Origin: Rubrivirga marina
GTDB taxonomy: Bacteria; Bacteroidota; Rhodothermia; Rhodothermales; Rubricoccaceae
Reading direction: 5' to 3'
NCBI RefSeq assembly: GCF_002283365.1
Contig: NZ_MQWD01000001.1
Coordinates: 1,948,944 to 2,012,943 of the forward strand
Length of the DNA: 64,000 nt
Shown one piece after another: positions 17,401 to 25,194 of the stretch; position 1 is the stretch's first letter, and each line of letters opens with the position of its first letter. The translations under genes were made by a program, and so were the position numbers. Under the pieces are notes generated by a model. It searched no databases. It was given only the letters and a program-made list of their open reading frames with translations, and had not been told where the DNA came from.

Positions 17401-17808
17401 TTCGCCACGCCGGTCCTGCCGGTCCGGGGGTTCGGCTTCAACGAGGCCGCCGGCGACCGCTTTGCGCTCGTGAACCTCGAGGCCCGCGTGCCGCTCATCG
17501 CCGCCGTCCTCCCCGGCCCGATCCCGCTCGCGCCGCTCTACAACATCCAGACGGTCGGCTTCATCGACGCCGGCGTCATCGCCGACGGCGGGATCGACGT
17601 GTGGCGGACCGAGTCGGTCGACGACGACGGCGACCCGGCGACGCCGGAGGTCGAGCGCGAGGTGCTCGACGACGTGCTCCTCGGCGCCGGCGTCGGCCTG
17701 CGGACGTTGCTCCTCGGCTACCCCGTCCGCCTCGACTGGGGCTGGCCGTTCGACGGGAAGGAGTTCGGCGAGCGCCGGCTGTACTTCTCCATCGGGCTGG
17801 ACTTTTAG
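14473..17808 (+). CDS. Gluzincin peptidase - TolB-like propeller - outer-membrane barrel fusion
   Basis: This is a 1,111-residue exported protein (signal ending ASAQ). Residues about 25-275 form a peptidase-MA-like gluzincin domain with zinc motif HHELVHAV (His144-Glu145...His148) and the downstream glutamate in WFNEGLAEYSAQG (Glu178). Residues about 290-640 are WD40-like/PD40 repeats as in TolB, with recurring AWSPDGRRLAV, AWSPDGTRLAF and AWSPDGRSLVFHSDR. A Pro/Ala-rich linker (about 645-700) precedes a C-terminal barrel-like region (about 725-1111) that ends YFSIGLDF with a terminal Phe, as in surface-antigen/BamA-like domains. The architecture suggests an outer-membrane protein with a metalloprotease and propeller on the periplasmic side. 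Its substrate is unknown. Confidence 0.82.
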   Translation: MPRLLRLVVLLAVAASAAPASAQYFGFGKNRVQYREADWRTLRTSHFDVYYYERDAAPGGRVLAEFAAEAAEEAYSEVSALFGTDIARRIPLVVYPTHADFAVTNVAELPVYAEGIGGVTELFKNRIAIPFTGDWRDFRRVVHHELVHAVINDLYYGGSIQSLIRSGNRLRIPTWFNEGLAEYSAQGWDTQSDMYVREAILEDRLPDIPRLGGFFAYRGGQGVWDFVAQEYGREKITEILDRIRLGRSVDDAFRRATGLGLDDLSERWKRTLRTVYYPEVAAREDVEAVARPVATRDVGGAGYHASPVITPQGDRVAYVATRDGLFDVYVAPTAGRDAPCKVIDGQDNVQFESLRILTPGLAWSPDGRRLAVAVTSAGRDQIALVDVREGDVESVDLPGVESVVSVAWSPDGTRLAFEGTAGATSDIYTVELATGAVANLTRDLYSDHAPAWSPDGRSLVFHSDRADALVLGRATPRAAFDGTFDTRALGRGQFDLYRLDLDTPARLVRLTTEAVWDETDAAFAQSADGTVRLLFVSDRNGIPNLYEKDLRTLEERPLTNLQTGILDVSLSADGSRAVFLALDDGTPSVFFLRDPFGRDDLPATLAPNVWAQRRMGGADEPAPSLLLASETTRERNPLLRDAADGRPPAAPPRRAGPPTPEDLAFADSILALLGDPPPDLLASADTLLLDPTAPERGPRVDIDAYEFSDAFDGGARQRSGAVEDPFDPPFARDSTGALLARDYRLRFSLDLVYAGGGYDTIYGVQSVTQLLFSDMLGNHRIGLATNLVLDLRNSDYVLSYEYLPKRTDVAVQGYHLARQLRAPGANTIYRYRNYGVIASARYPLDKFRRVDAEVGLLGVSLTDLSNLGERARSRLFAVPRATYTVDKTVPGYLGPQSGTRWAASLSGAPGPDAFFATALADGRRYWSAGPGYALALRGSAGLSLGPNPQRFYAAGVQNWVKTSFDSLPVESADDFIFATPVLPVRGFGFNEAAGDRFALVNLEARVPLIAAVLPGPIPLAPLYNIQTVGFIDAGVIADGGIDVWRTESVDDDGDPATPEVEREVLDDVLLGAGVGLRTLLLGYPVRLDWGWPFDGKEFGERRLYFSIGLDF

Positions 17809-17840
17809 AGTCGGGGCTCCCGGTTCGCGGTTCCGAGTGG

Positions 17841-17864
17841 GCCCGACTCGGCGCCGAGGCGGGC
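17841..17864. repeat. Short GCCCG(A/C)CTCGG...CCGAGGCGGGC palindrome
   Basis: An imperfect 24-bp palindrome (one mismatch) lies 32 bases after the peptidase-propeller-barrel stop. It belongs to the same family as the palindromes at 19648, 25162, 44776, 52393 and 55024, and probably forms a terminator-like hairpin. Confidence 0.55.
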
Positions 17865-17889
17865 AGGGTGGAGGCGCTGGGGGTCTGGG

Positions 17890-18026
17890 TGTCATCCTGA
17901 GCGAGCGGAGCGAGTCGAAGGATCTCTAGCGAATGCGACCTCACTGCGCGCTCTCGGCTACAGCGTGGGGTCCCGTCGCACCAGAGATCCTTCGGCTTCG
18001 GCCTGTGGCCTCCGCTCAGGATGACA
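17890..18026. repeat. TGTCATCCTGAG palindromic element, copy 1 (long type)
   Basis: The 137-bp element has inverted ends, TGTCATCCTGAGCG at the left and CGCTCAGGATGACA (with one variation) at the right, plus an inner inverted pair around GGATCT. It fills most of the 402-base gap between the barrel protein and tig, the only gap over 300 bases in the window. Its core shares TGCGCGCTCTCGGC and GTCGCACCAGAGATCC with copy 2 but not with copies 3-5. It encodes no protein. It looks like a small non-autonomous palindromic repeat (MITE- or REP-like). The remainder of the gap holds only the short palindrome at 17841 and the tig promoter area. Confidence 0.8.
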
Positions 18027-18177
18027 CGGTTGGGGGTGTTCGGCGCCCCGCCAACGGCATCTCCCCGTACAGCGTGCACTCTCCATGCCCTCCTCACCCC
18101 CGGGCGGGCACGCAGCAGATAGGTTCACCGTATCCCCCCGTGCGCGGTGCCCCCAGTTCGGCGCCGCGCACGCCGTC

Positions 18178-18183
18178 TATAGA
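18178..18183 (+). promoter_or_regulatory. Candidate -10 element (TATAGA) of tig
   Basis: TATAGA sits inside the 8-base palindrome TCTATAGA, 27 bases before the trigger factor start, an isolated AT-rich word in GC-rich DNA. A start site about six bases downstream would leave a leader of about 21 bases. No convincing -35 hexamer is seen. Confidence 0.35.
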
Positions 18184-18210
18184 GACCTGCCGCAGAGCGA
18201 CCCCCGACCG

Positions 18211-19635
18211 ATGCAGACCGACGTCCGAGCCCTCAACAGCGTCGACTACGTCCTCGACGTGACCGTCCCCGCCGAGGACCTCCAGCCCCAGATCGACGCC
18301 GCGCTCAAGCGCGAGCGCGCCCAGATGAACCTCAAGGGGTTCCGTCCGGGCAAGGTCCCGATGAACGTGGTCCGCCGGATGGTCGGGCCGCAGGTCGCGG
18401 TCCAGATCGCCGAGCAGGCCATCGGCGAGGCCTACCGGACGGCCGTGGCCGAGAACGAGGAGATCGAGCCGCTCGGGCAGCCGCGCCTCGTCGAGCTCGA
18501 CTTCGACTTCGAGACGGCCGACCAGCCGCTCAAGGCGCAGGTCCAGTTCGGCGTCCGCCCCGAGATCACGCTCGCCGACCTTTCCGACGTGCCCGTGACC
18601 CGCGTCGTCCGCGCCTTCACCGACGAGGACATCGACGCCGACATCCAGCGCCGCCGCGACCTCGCCGCCGAGGAGGAGGACGCGCCCGAGGGCACGGCGA
18701 TCACGACCGAGCACGTCGCGATGGTCGACATCCAGCCCGTCGATCCGGAGGGCAACGCGACGGGCGTCAAGCAGAACGCGGCCCGGATCGTCATGGCCAA
18801 CCCGGACCTCCGCCCCGAGATGGTCGAGGCCCTCGAAGGCCTCACCATCGGCGACGAGACGACCGTCGAGCTCCCGCACCTCCACGGCGACGACGAGGGC
18901 CACGACTACGACGACCACGTCGACCGCTACAAGCTGACCGTCGTCGACGTGCTGGAGCGCGTGGTGCCGGAGGTCGACGCCGACTTTATCAAGTCGCAGA
19001 CGAACGGGGAGAGCGAGGACCTCGATGACCTCAAGGGCCAGATCCGCGAGGAGCTCGAGAGGTCCTGGGCGGCCCGGGCCAACCAGGCCCTCGAGCAGAA
19101 GATGGTCGAGGAGTTCGTCCTCGGCCACCGCGAGACGGTCGCCGTGCCCGAGACGCTCGTGGAGGCCGCGCTCGACACGATGTTCGAGGAGGCCAAGAAG
19201 CAGCACGGCGGCGACCTCCCGCCGACGTTCGACGTGGACGCGTGGCGCGAGCAGAACCGCCAGCAGGCCCAGGACCAGGTCCGCTGGCTCCTCATCAAGG
19301 ACGCGCTGATCGAGGAGGAGGGCCTGGAGGTGACCAACGAGGACTTCGAGGCCGAGTTCGAGAAGCTCTCCGGCGACGGCGCCGACGCCGAGCTCGTCAA
19401 GCAGTACTTCTCGTCGCAGCCGCGACTCCTCGAGCAGATGGGCGACCAGCTCCTCAACCAGCGCGTGTTCGGCGCGCTCGAGGGCCGGTTCCGCGTCGTC
19501 GAGAAGTCGGCCGACGAGATCCGCGCCGAGGCCGAGGCCCGCCGCGAGGCCGCCGCGAAGGCTCCCGTCCAGCTCACGCCTGCCGCCGAGCCGGCCGAGG
19601 CCGGCGAGGAGACGGAGGCCGAGGACGAGGCGTAG
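18211..19635 (+). CDS. tig: Trigger factor
   Basis: The 474-residue protein is a ribosome-associated chaperone with peptidyl-prolyl isomerase fold. The N-terminal ribosome-binding domain carries the signature GFRPGKVP (about residue 46). A divergent FKBP-like middle domain (about 150-250) has an unusually acidic insert ([18 protein letters not shown]). The C-terminal helical arms run from about 260 to 440 and end in an Ala/Glu-rich tail. ATG 18211 is chosen because [19 protein letters not shown] matches the normal trigger factor start; longer in-frame starts run into the repeat-containing leader. clpP lies 223 bases downstream, the usual tig-clpP order, but a strong hairpin separates them. 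Confidence 0.93.
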   Translation: MQTDVRALNSVDYVLDVTVPAEDLQPQIDAALKRERAQMNLKGFRPGKVPMNVVRRMVGPQVAVQIAEQAIGEAYRTAVAENEEIEPLGQPRLVELDFDFETADQPLKAQVQFGVRPEITLADLSDVPVTRVVRAFTDEDIDADIQRRRDLAAEEEDAPEGTAITTEHVAMVDIQPVDPEGNATGVKQNAARIVMANPDLRPEMVEALEGLTIGDETTVELPHLHGDDEGHDYDDHVDRYKLTVVDVLERVVPEVDADFIKSQTNGESEDLDDLKGQIREELERSWAARANQALEQKMVEEFVLGHRETVAVPETLVEAALDTMFEEAKKQHGGDLPPTFDVDAWREQNRQQAQDQVRWLLIKDALIEEEGLEVTNEDFEAEFEKLSGDGADAELVKQYFSSQPRLLEQMGDQLLNQRVFGALEGRFRVVEKSADEIRAEAEARREAAAKAPVQLTPAAEPAEAGEETEAEDEA

Positions 19636-19647
19636 CTCCGACCCCGC

Positions 19648-19667
19648 CCGCCTCGACGCCGAGGCGG
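19648..19667. repeat. CCGCCTCGACGCCGAGGCGG palindrome
   Basis: This is a 20-bp near-perfect palindrome 12 bases after the tig stop and one of the best copies of the short palindrome family in this window. Together with the hairpin at 19701 it gives tig two consecutive stem-loops. Confidence 0.7.
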
Positions 19668-19700
19668 ACCGACTCGCTGGCGAACGGACCCGCCAGCCGC

Positions 19701-19733
19701 CGGCGCCCTCTCCCCGAGTGGGGGAGGGCGCCG
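19701..19733 (+). terminator. Strong GC hairpin between tig and clpP
   Basis: CGGCGCCCTCTCCCC pairs with GGGGGAGGGCGCCG around a short GAGT loop, followed by TTCGTTC. The stem is similar in sequence to the one after the DUF4397 gene at 2735. Confidence 0.65.
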
Positions 19734-19858
19734 TTCGTTCGGACCCGGCCGGCCCTCGGCCGAACGCTCGCCCAAGGGCATTGCGGAACCGCGTCCGCGC
19801 GGCCGGGTGCCAGCCCAAACCCCTCCCGACACGAGCGGCGCCCGTGAGCGCCACCCGC

Positions 19859-20593
19859 ATGAGCCAGCTCCACGACTTCGTCTCGTTCTCCAAGAACCTC
19901 ACGTCCCTCCCGGACGACATCTACTCCGGCCCCCAGCAGACGGCGCCGATCAACGCGCTCGTCCCGATGGTCGTCGAGCAGACGACGCGCGGCGAGCGGT
20001 CGTACGACATCTTCAGCCGCCTGCTCAAGGACCGGATCGTGCTGTTCGGCACGCAGGTCAACGACACGACGGCCAACCTCGCCGTCGCGCAGCTCCTGTT
20101 CCTCGCGGCCGAGGACCCCGACAAGGACATCAACCTCTACATCAACTCGCCCGGCGGCGCCGTCTACTCCGGCATGGCCGTCTACGACACGATGCAGTTC
20201 GTCAAGCCCGACGTGGCGACGATCTGCGTCGGCTTGGCGGCGTCGATGGGCTCCGTCTTCCTGCTCGGCGGGGCCAAGGGCAAGCGGGCGGCCCTCCCGA
20301 ACTCGCGCATCATGATCCACCAGCCGTCGTCCGGCGCGCAGGGCCAGGCCTCCGACATCCAGATCCAGGCCGAGGAGATCCTCTACATCAAGAAGCGGAT
20401 GAACGAGGTGATCGCGCACCACACCGGCCAGACGGTCGAGAAGGTCGAGAAGGACACCGACCGCGACAACTTCATGAGCCCGATTCAGGCCAAGGAGTAC
20501 GGCATCATCGACGCCGTGCTGGGCGCCGGCTCCGGCGAGCCGGCCGAGAACATCGAGAAGATGGAGGACGCCGGCGGCGAGGGCGCCGAGTAG
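19859..20593 (+). CDS. clpP: ATP-dependent Clp protease proteolytic subunit
   Basis: The 244-residue protein is the serine peptidase subunit of Clp. Catalytic residues are visible: Ser129 in GLAASMGS, His154 in MIHQP, and the Asp in the segment after [15 protein letters not shown]. The N-terminal loop region ([20 protein letters not shown]) is longer than in Escherichia coli ClpP and resembles Bacteroidota forms. The C-terminus is an acidic tail ([15 protein letters not shown]). ATG 19859 is preferred; a GTG 15 bases upstream is possible. clpX, often the next gene, is not here: a TonB receptor follows. A terminator with a T-rich tail lies just after the stop. Confidence 0.94.
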   Translation: MSQLHDFVSFSKNLTSLPDDIYSGPQQTAPINALVPMVVEQTTRGERSYDIFSRLLKDRIVLFGTQVNDTTANLAVAQLLFLAAEDPDKDINLYINSPGGAVYSGMAVYDTMQFVKPDVATICVGLAASMGSVFLLGGAKGKRAALPNSRIMIHQPSSGAQGQASDIQIQAEEILYIKKRMNEVIAHHTGQTVEKVEKDTDRDNFMSPIQAKEYGIIDAVLGAGSGEPAENIEKMEDAGGEGAE

Positions 20594-20619
20594 CGTTCCC
20601 GACTCACTCCCCCGACCCG

Positions 20620-20647
20620 GCGGGCCCGTCCACGAGGGCGGGCCCGC
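20620..20647 (+). terminator. Rho-independent-like terminator after clpP
   Basis: GCGGGCCC pairs with GGGCCCGC across a short loop and is followed by TTCTTCT, the closest to a classical U-tract among the hairpins here. Confidence 0.7.
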
Positions 20648-20728
20648 TTCTTCTGGGGCCGAGGCCCTGCCCGTGGTCTCGGGGGTCTGTGAAGAGCCGC
20701 CAGAGCCCGCGAGTGTCCGTGGATCGAG

Positions 20729-20751
20729 TCCAGATAAGAGCGTAGTCTGGA
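20729..20751 (+). promoter_or_regulatory. Inverted repeat TCCAGA-N11-TCTGGA upstream of the TonB receptor
   Basis: Two 6-base arms, extended imperfectly by GAG/CTC on the outside, lie 23 bases before the receptor start. It could be an operator for a metal-responsive or other repressor, or a leader hairpin. It does not match a Fur box that I know. Confidence 0.3.
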
Positions 20752-20773
20752 TCTCGTCCAAACAAGACGCCCC

Positions 20774-23269
20774 ATGCGCCTCGCTCCGCTCGCTCTCGTC
20801 CTGCTGACCGTCGGTGCCAGCGCTCAACCCGCGACCCTCGCCGGACGTGTCCTCGGAAGCGACGGCGCCCCGCTGCCTGGCGCCGCCGTCGTCGTCGAGG
20901 GGACGGCTCGGGGCGCGGCGGCCGGCGCCGACGGCCGGTTCGAGATCGCCGGCCTCGATGCGGGGCCGGCCGAGGTCGTGGCGACGCTGCTCGGCTACGC
21001 CCCGGCCCGCCAGCGCGTGACGCTCCTCGCCGGCGAGACGGCCGAGGTCGAGGTGGTCCTCCTCGAGACGACGCTCGACGCGGGAGAAGTGGTCGTGACG
21101 GCGCGGGAGACGCTGACCGGCCGGGGCACGCTCGACGTGCCGGGCTCCGGTCATTACGTCGGGCCCCGGGTGATCGAGCGGGTCGGCGGGGGCGACATCC
21201 ACCGCGTGCTCCGGGAGGTGCCCGGCGTGACGATCCAGGAAGAGGACGGCTACGGCCTCCGCCCGAACGTCGGGCTCCGCGGGAGCGGCGCCGAGCGGTC
21301 GAGCGCGATCACGCTGATGGAGGACGGCGTCCTCATCGCGCCCGCCCCGTACGCCGCCCCGGCCGCGTACTACTTCCCGTCGGTCGGGCGGATGGACGGG
21401 GTCGAGGTGCGGACGGGCGCGGGCCAGATCAAGTACGGGCCGGCCACGACGGGGGGCGCCCTCAACCTCCTCGCCGCGCGGATCCCGGAGGGGGCGGAGG
21501 CCCGGGGCGAGGTGGTCCTCGGCCCGAACGACCAGCGGACGCTCCACGCCCGTGCCGGTGCCTCGACCCCGTCGGCGGGGTGGCTCGGCGGGCTCGGCGT
21601 CGGCGCCGTGCTGGAGGTCCGGAGCGACGACGTTGACGGGTTCAAGACGATCACGGGTCCGAGTGGGAGCGCGCTCCTCGCCCCCAACGGCGACCCGTAC
21701 GAGACCGGGTTCGACAAGCTCGACGTGTTCGGCCGCGTCCGTCTCGCCACGCGTCCCGAGGCGGCCGTCTTCCAGAGCCTCACGCTGACCGCCGGCCAGA
21801 CCGACGAGGTCTCCGACGAGACGTACCTCGGGCTGGCGGCCGCCGACTTCGAGGCCACGCCGTACGCCCGCTACGCCGGCAGCCGCTACGACCGGATGGA
21901 CGCCGACCACGAGGCGCTCCGCGCCCGCCACGTCGCCGTCTTTTCCGACCGGCTCGACCTGACGACCACCCTCTACCGGAATGCCTTCGCGCGGAACTGG
22001 TACAAGCTCGACAAGGTGTCGGCCGGAGGGGGGAGCGTCGGGGTCGCGTCGATCCTCGACGACCCGGAGACATACGCCGGCGAGTTGGTCGCCGTCCGCG
22101 GCGAGGGCGCGGGGAGCCTCTACGTCAAGGCGAACAACCGGTCGTACCTCAGCCGGGGCGTGCAGACCGTCGCGGGGCTCCGCCTCGGAACGCCCGCGCG
22201 GGGGGCGCTCGTCGAGGCCGGCCTCCGTGTCCACGCCGACGAGATGGACCGCTTCCAATGGGTCGACGAGTACGCCGCGGCGGCGGGGCAGACGGTGATC
22301 GTCGCCGAGGGCACGCCCGGGACCGACTCGAACCGGATCGAGTCGGCGGAGGCCGTGGCCGGATTCGTCCAGGCCGACATCCAGCTCGGCGCGCTCGCCG
22401 TCACGCCCGGCGCCCGTTTCGAGTCGGTCCGGCTCCGGCGGGAGGACTTCGGAACGGCGGACCCCGAACGGACCGGCGCCGACCTGTCGGTGCGCGAGAA
22501 CACGGTGTCGGCGTTGATCCCGGGCCTCGGCGCCGTGCTCGACGTCGGGCGCGGCTGGCGCCTGTTCGGCGGTCTCCACCGCGGGTTCGCGCCGCCGGAC
22601 AGCCGGCCCGAGACGGACCCCGAGTCGAGCGTCAACGCGGAGGCCGGCGTCCGCTTCGGGGGGGAGGCCGTCGAGGTCCAGGCCGCGCTCTACCACACGG
22701 CCTACCGGAACCTCCTCGGCAGCGACCTCGCCGCGGCCGGCGGGGGGGGCACGACCGACCAGTTCAACGGCGGCCGGGTAGACGCGACCGGTGCCGAGGT
22801 CGGCGTCTCCGCCGACCTCGCCCGCCTCGGCGGTGCGGCGGACGTCGCCGTGCCCGTCCGCGTGGCCTATACCTACACCGATGGGCGCTTCCAGAACGCG
22901 TTCGAGAGCGACTTCGACGCCTGGGGCACGGTGGCGGTCGGCGACGAGCTCCCCTATCAGGCTCGTCACCGACTGTACGTCCGCGCCGGCGTCGAGCGTG
23001 GGGGGTGGGCGGTCGCGCTGCTCGCGAACGCCGTGTCCGACATGCGGGCCGTTGCCGGCCAGGGCGCGATCCCCGAGAGCGAGCGGATCCCGGCCCACGC
23101 CGTGCTCGACGTCGTCGCCGAGGCGCCGCTTCCGGGGGGGCTTGCCCTCACGGGACGCGTCGTCAACCTGACGGACGAGACGTATGTCGTCGCGCGGCGG
23201 CCGGCGGGCCTTCGCCCGGGCCTCCCGCGGACGGCGACGATCGGTCTCCGCGTTCGCATCGGGCGGTAG
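20774..23269 (+). CDS. TonB-dependent receptor, ferric-citrate (FecA)-like
   Basis: The 831-residue protein has a signal peptide (ending GASAQP) and a CarboxypepD_reg-like N-terminal domain at about residues 22-105 (LAGRVLGSDGAPLPGAAVVV). A plug domain follows at about 110-240, with the strongly FecA-like stretch RGSGAERSSAITLMEDGVLI and then APAPYAAPAAYYFPSVGRMD. The remainder is a 22-strand barrel ending in RTATIGLRVRIGR. There is no STN signalling domain, so it is unlikely to pair with the FecR at the window start. It would import a ferric chelate, most simply citrate-type, using TonB energy. A small secreted protein follows. The specificity is inferred from the plug motif only. Confidence 0.87.
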   Translation: MRLAPLALVLLTVGASAQPATLAGRVLGSDGAPLPGAAVVVEGTARGAAAGADGRFEIAGLDAGPAEVVATLLGYAPARQRVTLLAGETAEVEVVLLETTLDAGEVVVTARETLTGRGTLDVPGSGHYVGPRVIERVGGGDIHRVLREVPGVTIQEEDGYGLRPNVGLRGSGAERSSAITLMEDGVLIAPAPYAAPAAYYFPSVGRMDGVEVRTGAGQIKYGPATTGGALNLLAARIPEGAEARGEVVLGPNDQRTLHARAGASTPSAGWLGGLGVGAVLEVRSDDVDGFKTITGPSGSALLAPNGDPYETGFDKLDVFGRVRLATRPEAAVFQSLTLTAGQTDEVSDETYLGLAAADFEATPYARYAGSRYDRMDADHEALRARHVAVFSDRLDLTTTLYRNAFARNWYKLDKVSAGGGSVGVASILDDPETYAGELVAVRGEGAGSLYVKANNRSYLSRGVQTVAGLRLGTPARGALVEAGLRVHADEMDRFQWVDEYAAAAGQTVIVAEGTPGTDSNRIESAEAVAGFVQADIQLGALAVTPGARFESVRLRREDFGTADPERTGADLSVRENTVSALIPGLGAVLDVGRGWRLFGGLHRGFAPPDSRPETDPESSVNAEAGVRFGGEAVEVQAALYHTAYRNLLGSDLAAAGGGGTTDQFNGGRVDATGAEVGVSADLARLGGAADVAVPVRVAYTYTDGRFQNAFESDFDAWGTVAVGDELPYQARHRLYVRAGVERGGWAVALLANAVSDMRAVAGQGAIPESERIPAHAVLDVVAEAPLPGGLALTGRVVNLTDETYVVARRPAGLRPGLPRTATIGLRVRIGR

Positions 23270-23345
23270 CGCAGGCGGAGCAGGAGGTTCGGCGAAACGC
23301 CCGGGGGGACGGCAACCCCGGAGCGCCGTCCCCGTTGCACGGGTC

Positions 23346-23621
23346 ATGCCGCCCCTCGTATCCCTGCTCGCCCTCGTCCTCGTCGCCCTCAGCGGCGGCG
23401 GCGACGCGGCGTGGGCGGCGGCCGAGCGCGGCAGCGCCCCGGTCGAGGTCCCGGCCACGCCCGAGGCGCCGGCGGAGGCCGAAGACGGGGAGACGGAAAA
23501 GGACGCGGTCCCCGTCGAGCAGACCGCCCCGGCGGAGATCGTCGCCGCGCGGCGGAGCGCCGGTGGGGACGATGGGGCCTCGGCATCGGAGCCGCCGGGG
23601 ACCCCGCCCCCAAGGCGCTAA
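23346..23621 (+). CDS. Small secreted Ala/Glu-rich protein
   Basis: From the ATG at 23346 this is 91 residues: a hydrophobic signal (PLVSLLALVLVALSGGGDAA) and a low-complexity acidic, Pro/Ala/Glu-rich remainder ending in PPGTPPPRR. It starts 76 bases after the FecA-like receptor on the same strand. No family was recognised and the coding evidence is mainly the signal peptide and position. It may be a minor periplasmic protein or a spurious frame in GC-rich DNA. Confidence 0.45.
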   Translation: MPPLVSLLALVLVALSGGGDAAWAAAERGSAPVEVPATPEAPAEAEDGETEKDAVPVEQTAPAEIVAARRSAGGDDGASASEPPGTPPPRR

Positions 23622-23664
23622 CCGAGCCCGCGCCGCGCCGGCCCGCACTGTCGGGCCGCCTGGC

Positions 23665-23685
23665 GGTGCCCCGAGGTGGGGCACC
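23665..23685 (+). terminator. Hairpin GGTGCCCC/GGGGCACC
   Basis: A perfect 8-bp stem with a 5-base loop lies between the small secreted protein and nhaA, directly preceded by another small stem (CGGCCCG/CGGGCCG). There is no T-run. It probably separates the receptor unit from nhaA. Confidence 0.5.
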
Positions 23686-23784
23686 CCGGCCGCGCGAGGC
23701 ATGCCGCCGACCGGGCGCCTATTCTGACGGCGCACCGGTCCTCCGCTCGTCCCGGGGCCTGTCGGTCCCGCTTCTCCGACCCTC

Positions 23785-25140
23785 ATGCAGACCCTCATCC
23801 AGCCCTTCCAGTCCTTCTTCAAGACCGAGGCCGCCGGCGGCGTGCTCCTCATGGCCGCCGCGGTCGTCGCCCTGATCTGGGCCAACAGCCCCGCCGCTGG
23901 CGCCTACGCCGACCTCTGGGGCACCTACGTCACCGTCGGCGCCGGTAGCTTCGAAATCTCGAAGCCCCTGATCCTGTGGGTGAACGACGGCCTGATGGCC
24001 ATCTTCTTCTTCGTCGTCGGCCTTGAGATCAAGCGCGAGGTGCTGGCCGGCGAGCTGTCCGAGCCCCGCAAGGCCGCGCTCGCGATCGCCGCCGCGCTCG
24101 GCGGGATGGCCGTGCCGGCGCTCCTCTACACGGCCGTCAACCTCGGCGACGCCCGCGTCGATGGGTGGGGCATCCCGATGGCGACCGACATCGCGTTCGC
24201 GCTCGGCGTGCTCGCGCTTCTCGGGAGTCGCGCGCCCCTGGCCCTCAAGGTGTTCCTCACGGCCGTCGCCATCGTCGACGACCTCGGCGCCGTCGTGGTC
24301 ATTGCCCTGTTCTACACGGCCGAGCTGAACCTCGCCGCGCTCGGCGGGTCGCTCGCGCTCGTGGCCGTCCTCGCCGTCGTGAACCGCCTGGGCATCCAGC
24401 GGCCGGCCGTCTACGGGCTAATCGGCCTCGCGGCGTGGGTCCTCATGCTAAAGTCGGGCGTCCACGCGACGATCGCAGGCGTGCTAGTGGCTCTCACGAT
24501 CCCGGCCACGCGGAAGATCGACGAGCAGGAGTTTGCCGACCGCGCCGACGGCCTCCTCGCCCGCTTCCGCGAGGGGATCGCCGGCTCGCCGACGGACCCG
24601 ACGCCGGACCAGATGGCGGCGCTCCACACGCTCGAGGAGGCCGTCGAGCACGTCGAGACGCCGCTCCAGCGGCTCGAGCACGGACTCCACGGGTTCGTGG
24701 CGTTTTTCGTCATGCCCGTCTTTGCGCTCGCCAATGCCGGCGTTGCGTTCGGCGCCGACGCCGCCGCGCTCGTGACCGACGCGGTCGCACTCGGCGTGAT
24801 GCTGGGCCTCGTCGTCGGCAAGCCGCTCGGCGTGATGCTTCTGGCGTTCCTCGCTGTCAAGACGGGACTGGCCGCGCTGCCGTCCGGCGTCACGTGGCGC
24901 CAGGTGCTCGGCGTGAGCTTCCTGACCGGCATCGGGTTCACGATGTCGATCTTCATCGCGAACCTCGCCTTCGGCGCGGGGCCGCTGCTCGACAGCGCGA
25001 AGATGGGGATCCTCGGCGCGTCGGTCGTCTCCGGCGTTCTCGGGGCCGTCGTCCTCATCGGCGCGTCGCGTCGGGCCGCTCCGGCCCGGGTCGAGGCGGC
25101 CCCGGTCGAGCCGGCGCCGCGATCCGAGGTCCCGGCCTGA
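23785..25140 (+). CDS. nhaA: Na+/H+ antiporter NhaA
   Basis: The 451-residue inner-membrane protein has about 12 hydrophobic helices. It exchanges cytoplasmic Na+ for external H+, important for pH and sodium homeostasis in a marine organism. NhaA hallmarks are FFFVVGLEIKREVLAGELS, the unwound-helix region GWGIPMATDIAFALGVLALL, and the paired aspartates Asp165-Asp166 in VAIVDDLGAVVVIALFYTAE that bind the ion. It is longer than the E. coli protein (388 residues) because of an insert with a probable helix (about residues 245-300, containing LHTLEEAVEHVETPLQRLEH) and a Pro/Ala/Glu tail. Confidence 0.94.
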   Translation: MQTLIQPFQSFFKTEAAGGVLLMAAAVVALIWANSPAAGAYADLWGTYVTVGAGSFEISKPLILWVNDGLMAIFFFVVGLEIKREVLAGELSEPRKAALAIAAALGGMAVPALLYTAVNLGDARVDGWGIPMATDIAFALGVLALLGSRAPLALKVFLTAVAIVDDLGAVVVIALFYTAELNLAALGGSLALVAVLAVVNRLGIQRPAVYGLIGLAAWVLMLKSGVHATIAGVLVALTIPATRKIDEQEFADRADGLLARFREGIAGSPTDPTPDQMAALHTLEEAVEHVETPLQRLEHGLHGFVAFFVMPVFALANAGVAFGADAAALVTDAVALGVMLGLVVGKPLGVMLLAFLAVKTGLAALPSGVTWRQVLGVSFLTGIGFTMSIFIANLAFGAGPLLDSAKMGILGASVVSGVLGAVVLIGASRRAAPARVEAAPVEPAPRSEVPA

Positions 25141-25161
25141 CCCGGCCCGTCACCGGACCCC

Positions 25162-25185
25162 GCCCGCCTCGACGCCGAGGCGGGC
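25162..25185. terminator. Perfect GCCCGCCTCG...CGAGGCGGGC palindrome between convergent genes
   Basis: Arms of 10 bases with a 4-base loop lie between the nhaA stop and the stop of the convergent M24 peptidase gene. The position suggests a bidirectional terminator, and the sequence belongs to the short palindrome family of this genome. Confidence 0.65.
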
Positions 25186-25194
25186 GGTGCCGGC

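Noticed and set aside
17890-18026. Palindromic element considered as a CRISPR unit or attenuator RNA
   Set aside because: Copies are dispersed, not arrayed with unique spacers, and no cas gene is present. A mobile palindromic repeat fits better.
23346-23621. Small secreted protein considered as a characterised iron-uptake accessory
   Set aside because: It has only a signal peptide and a low-complexity acidic tail, with no motif to support a function.
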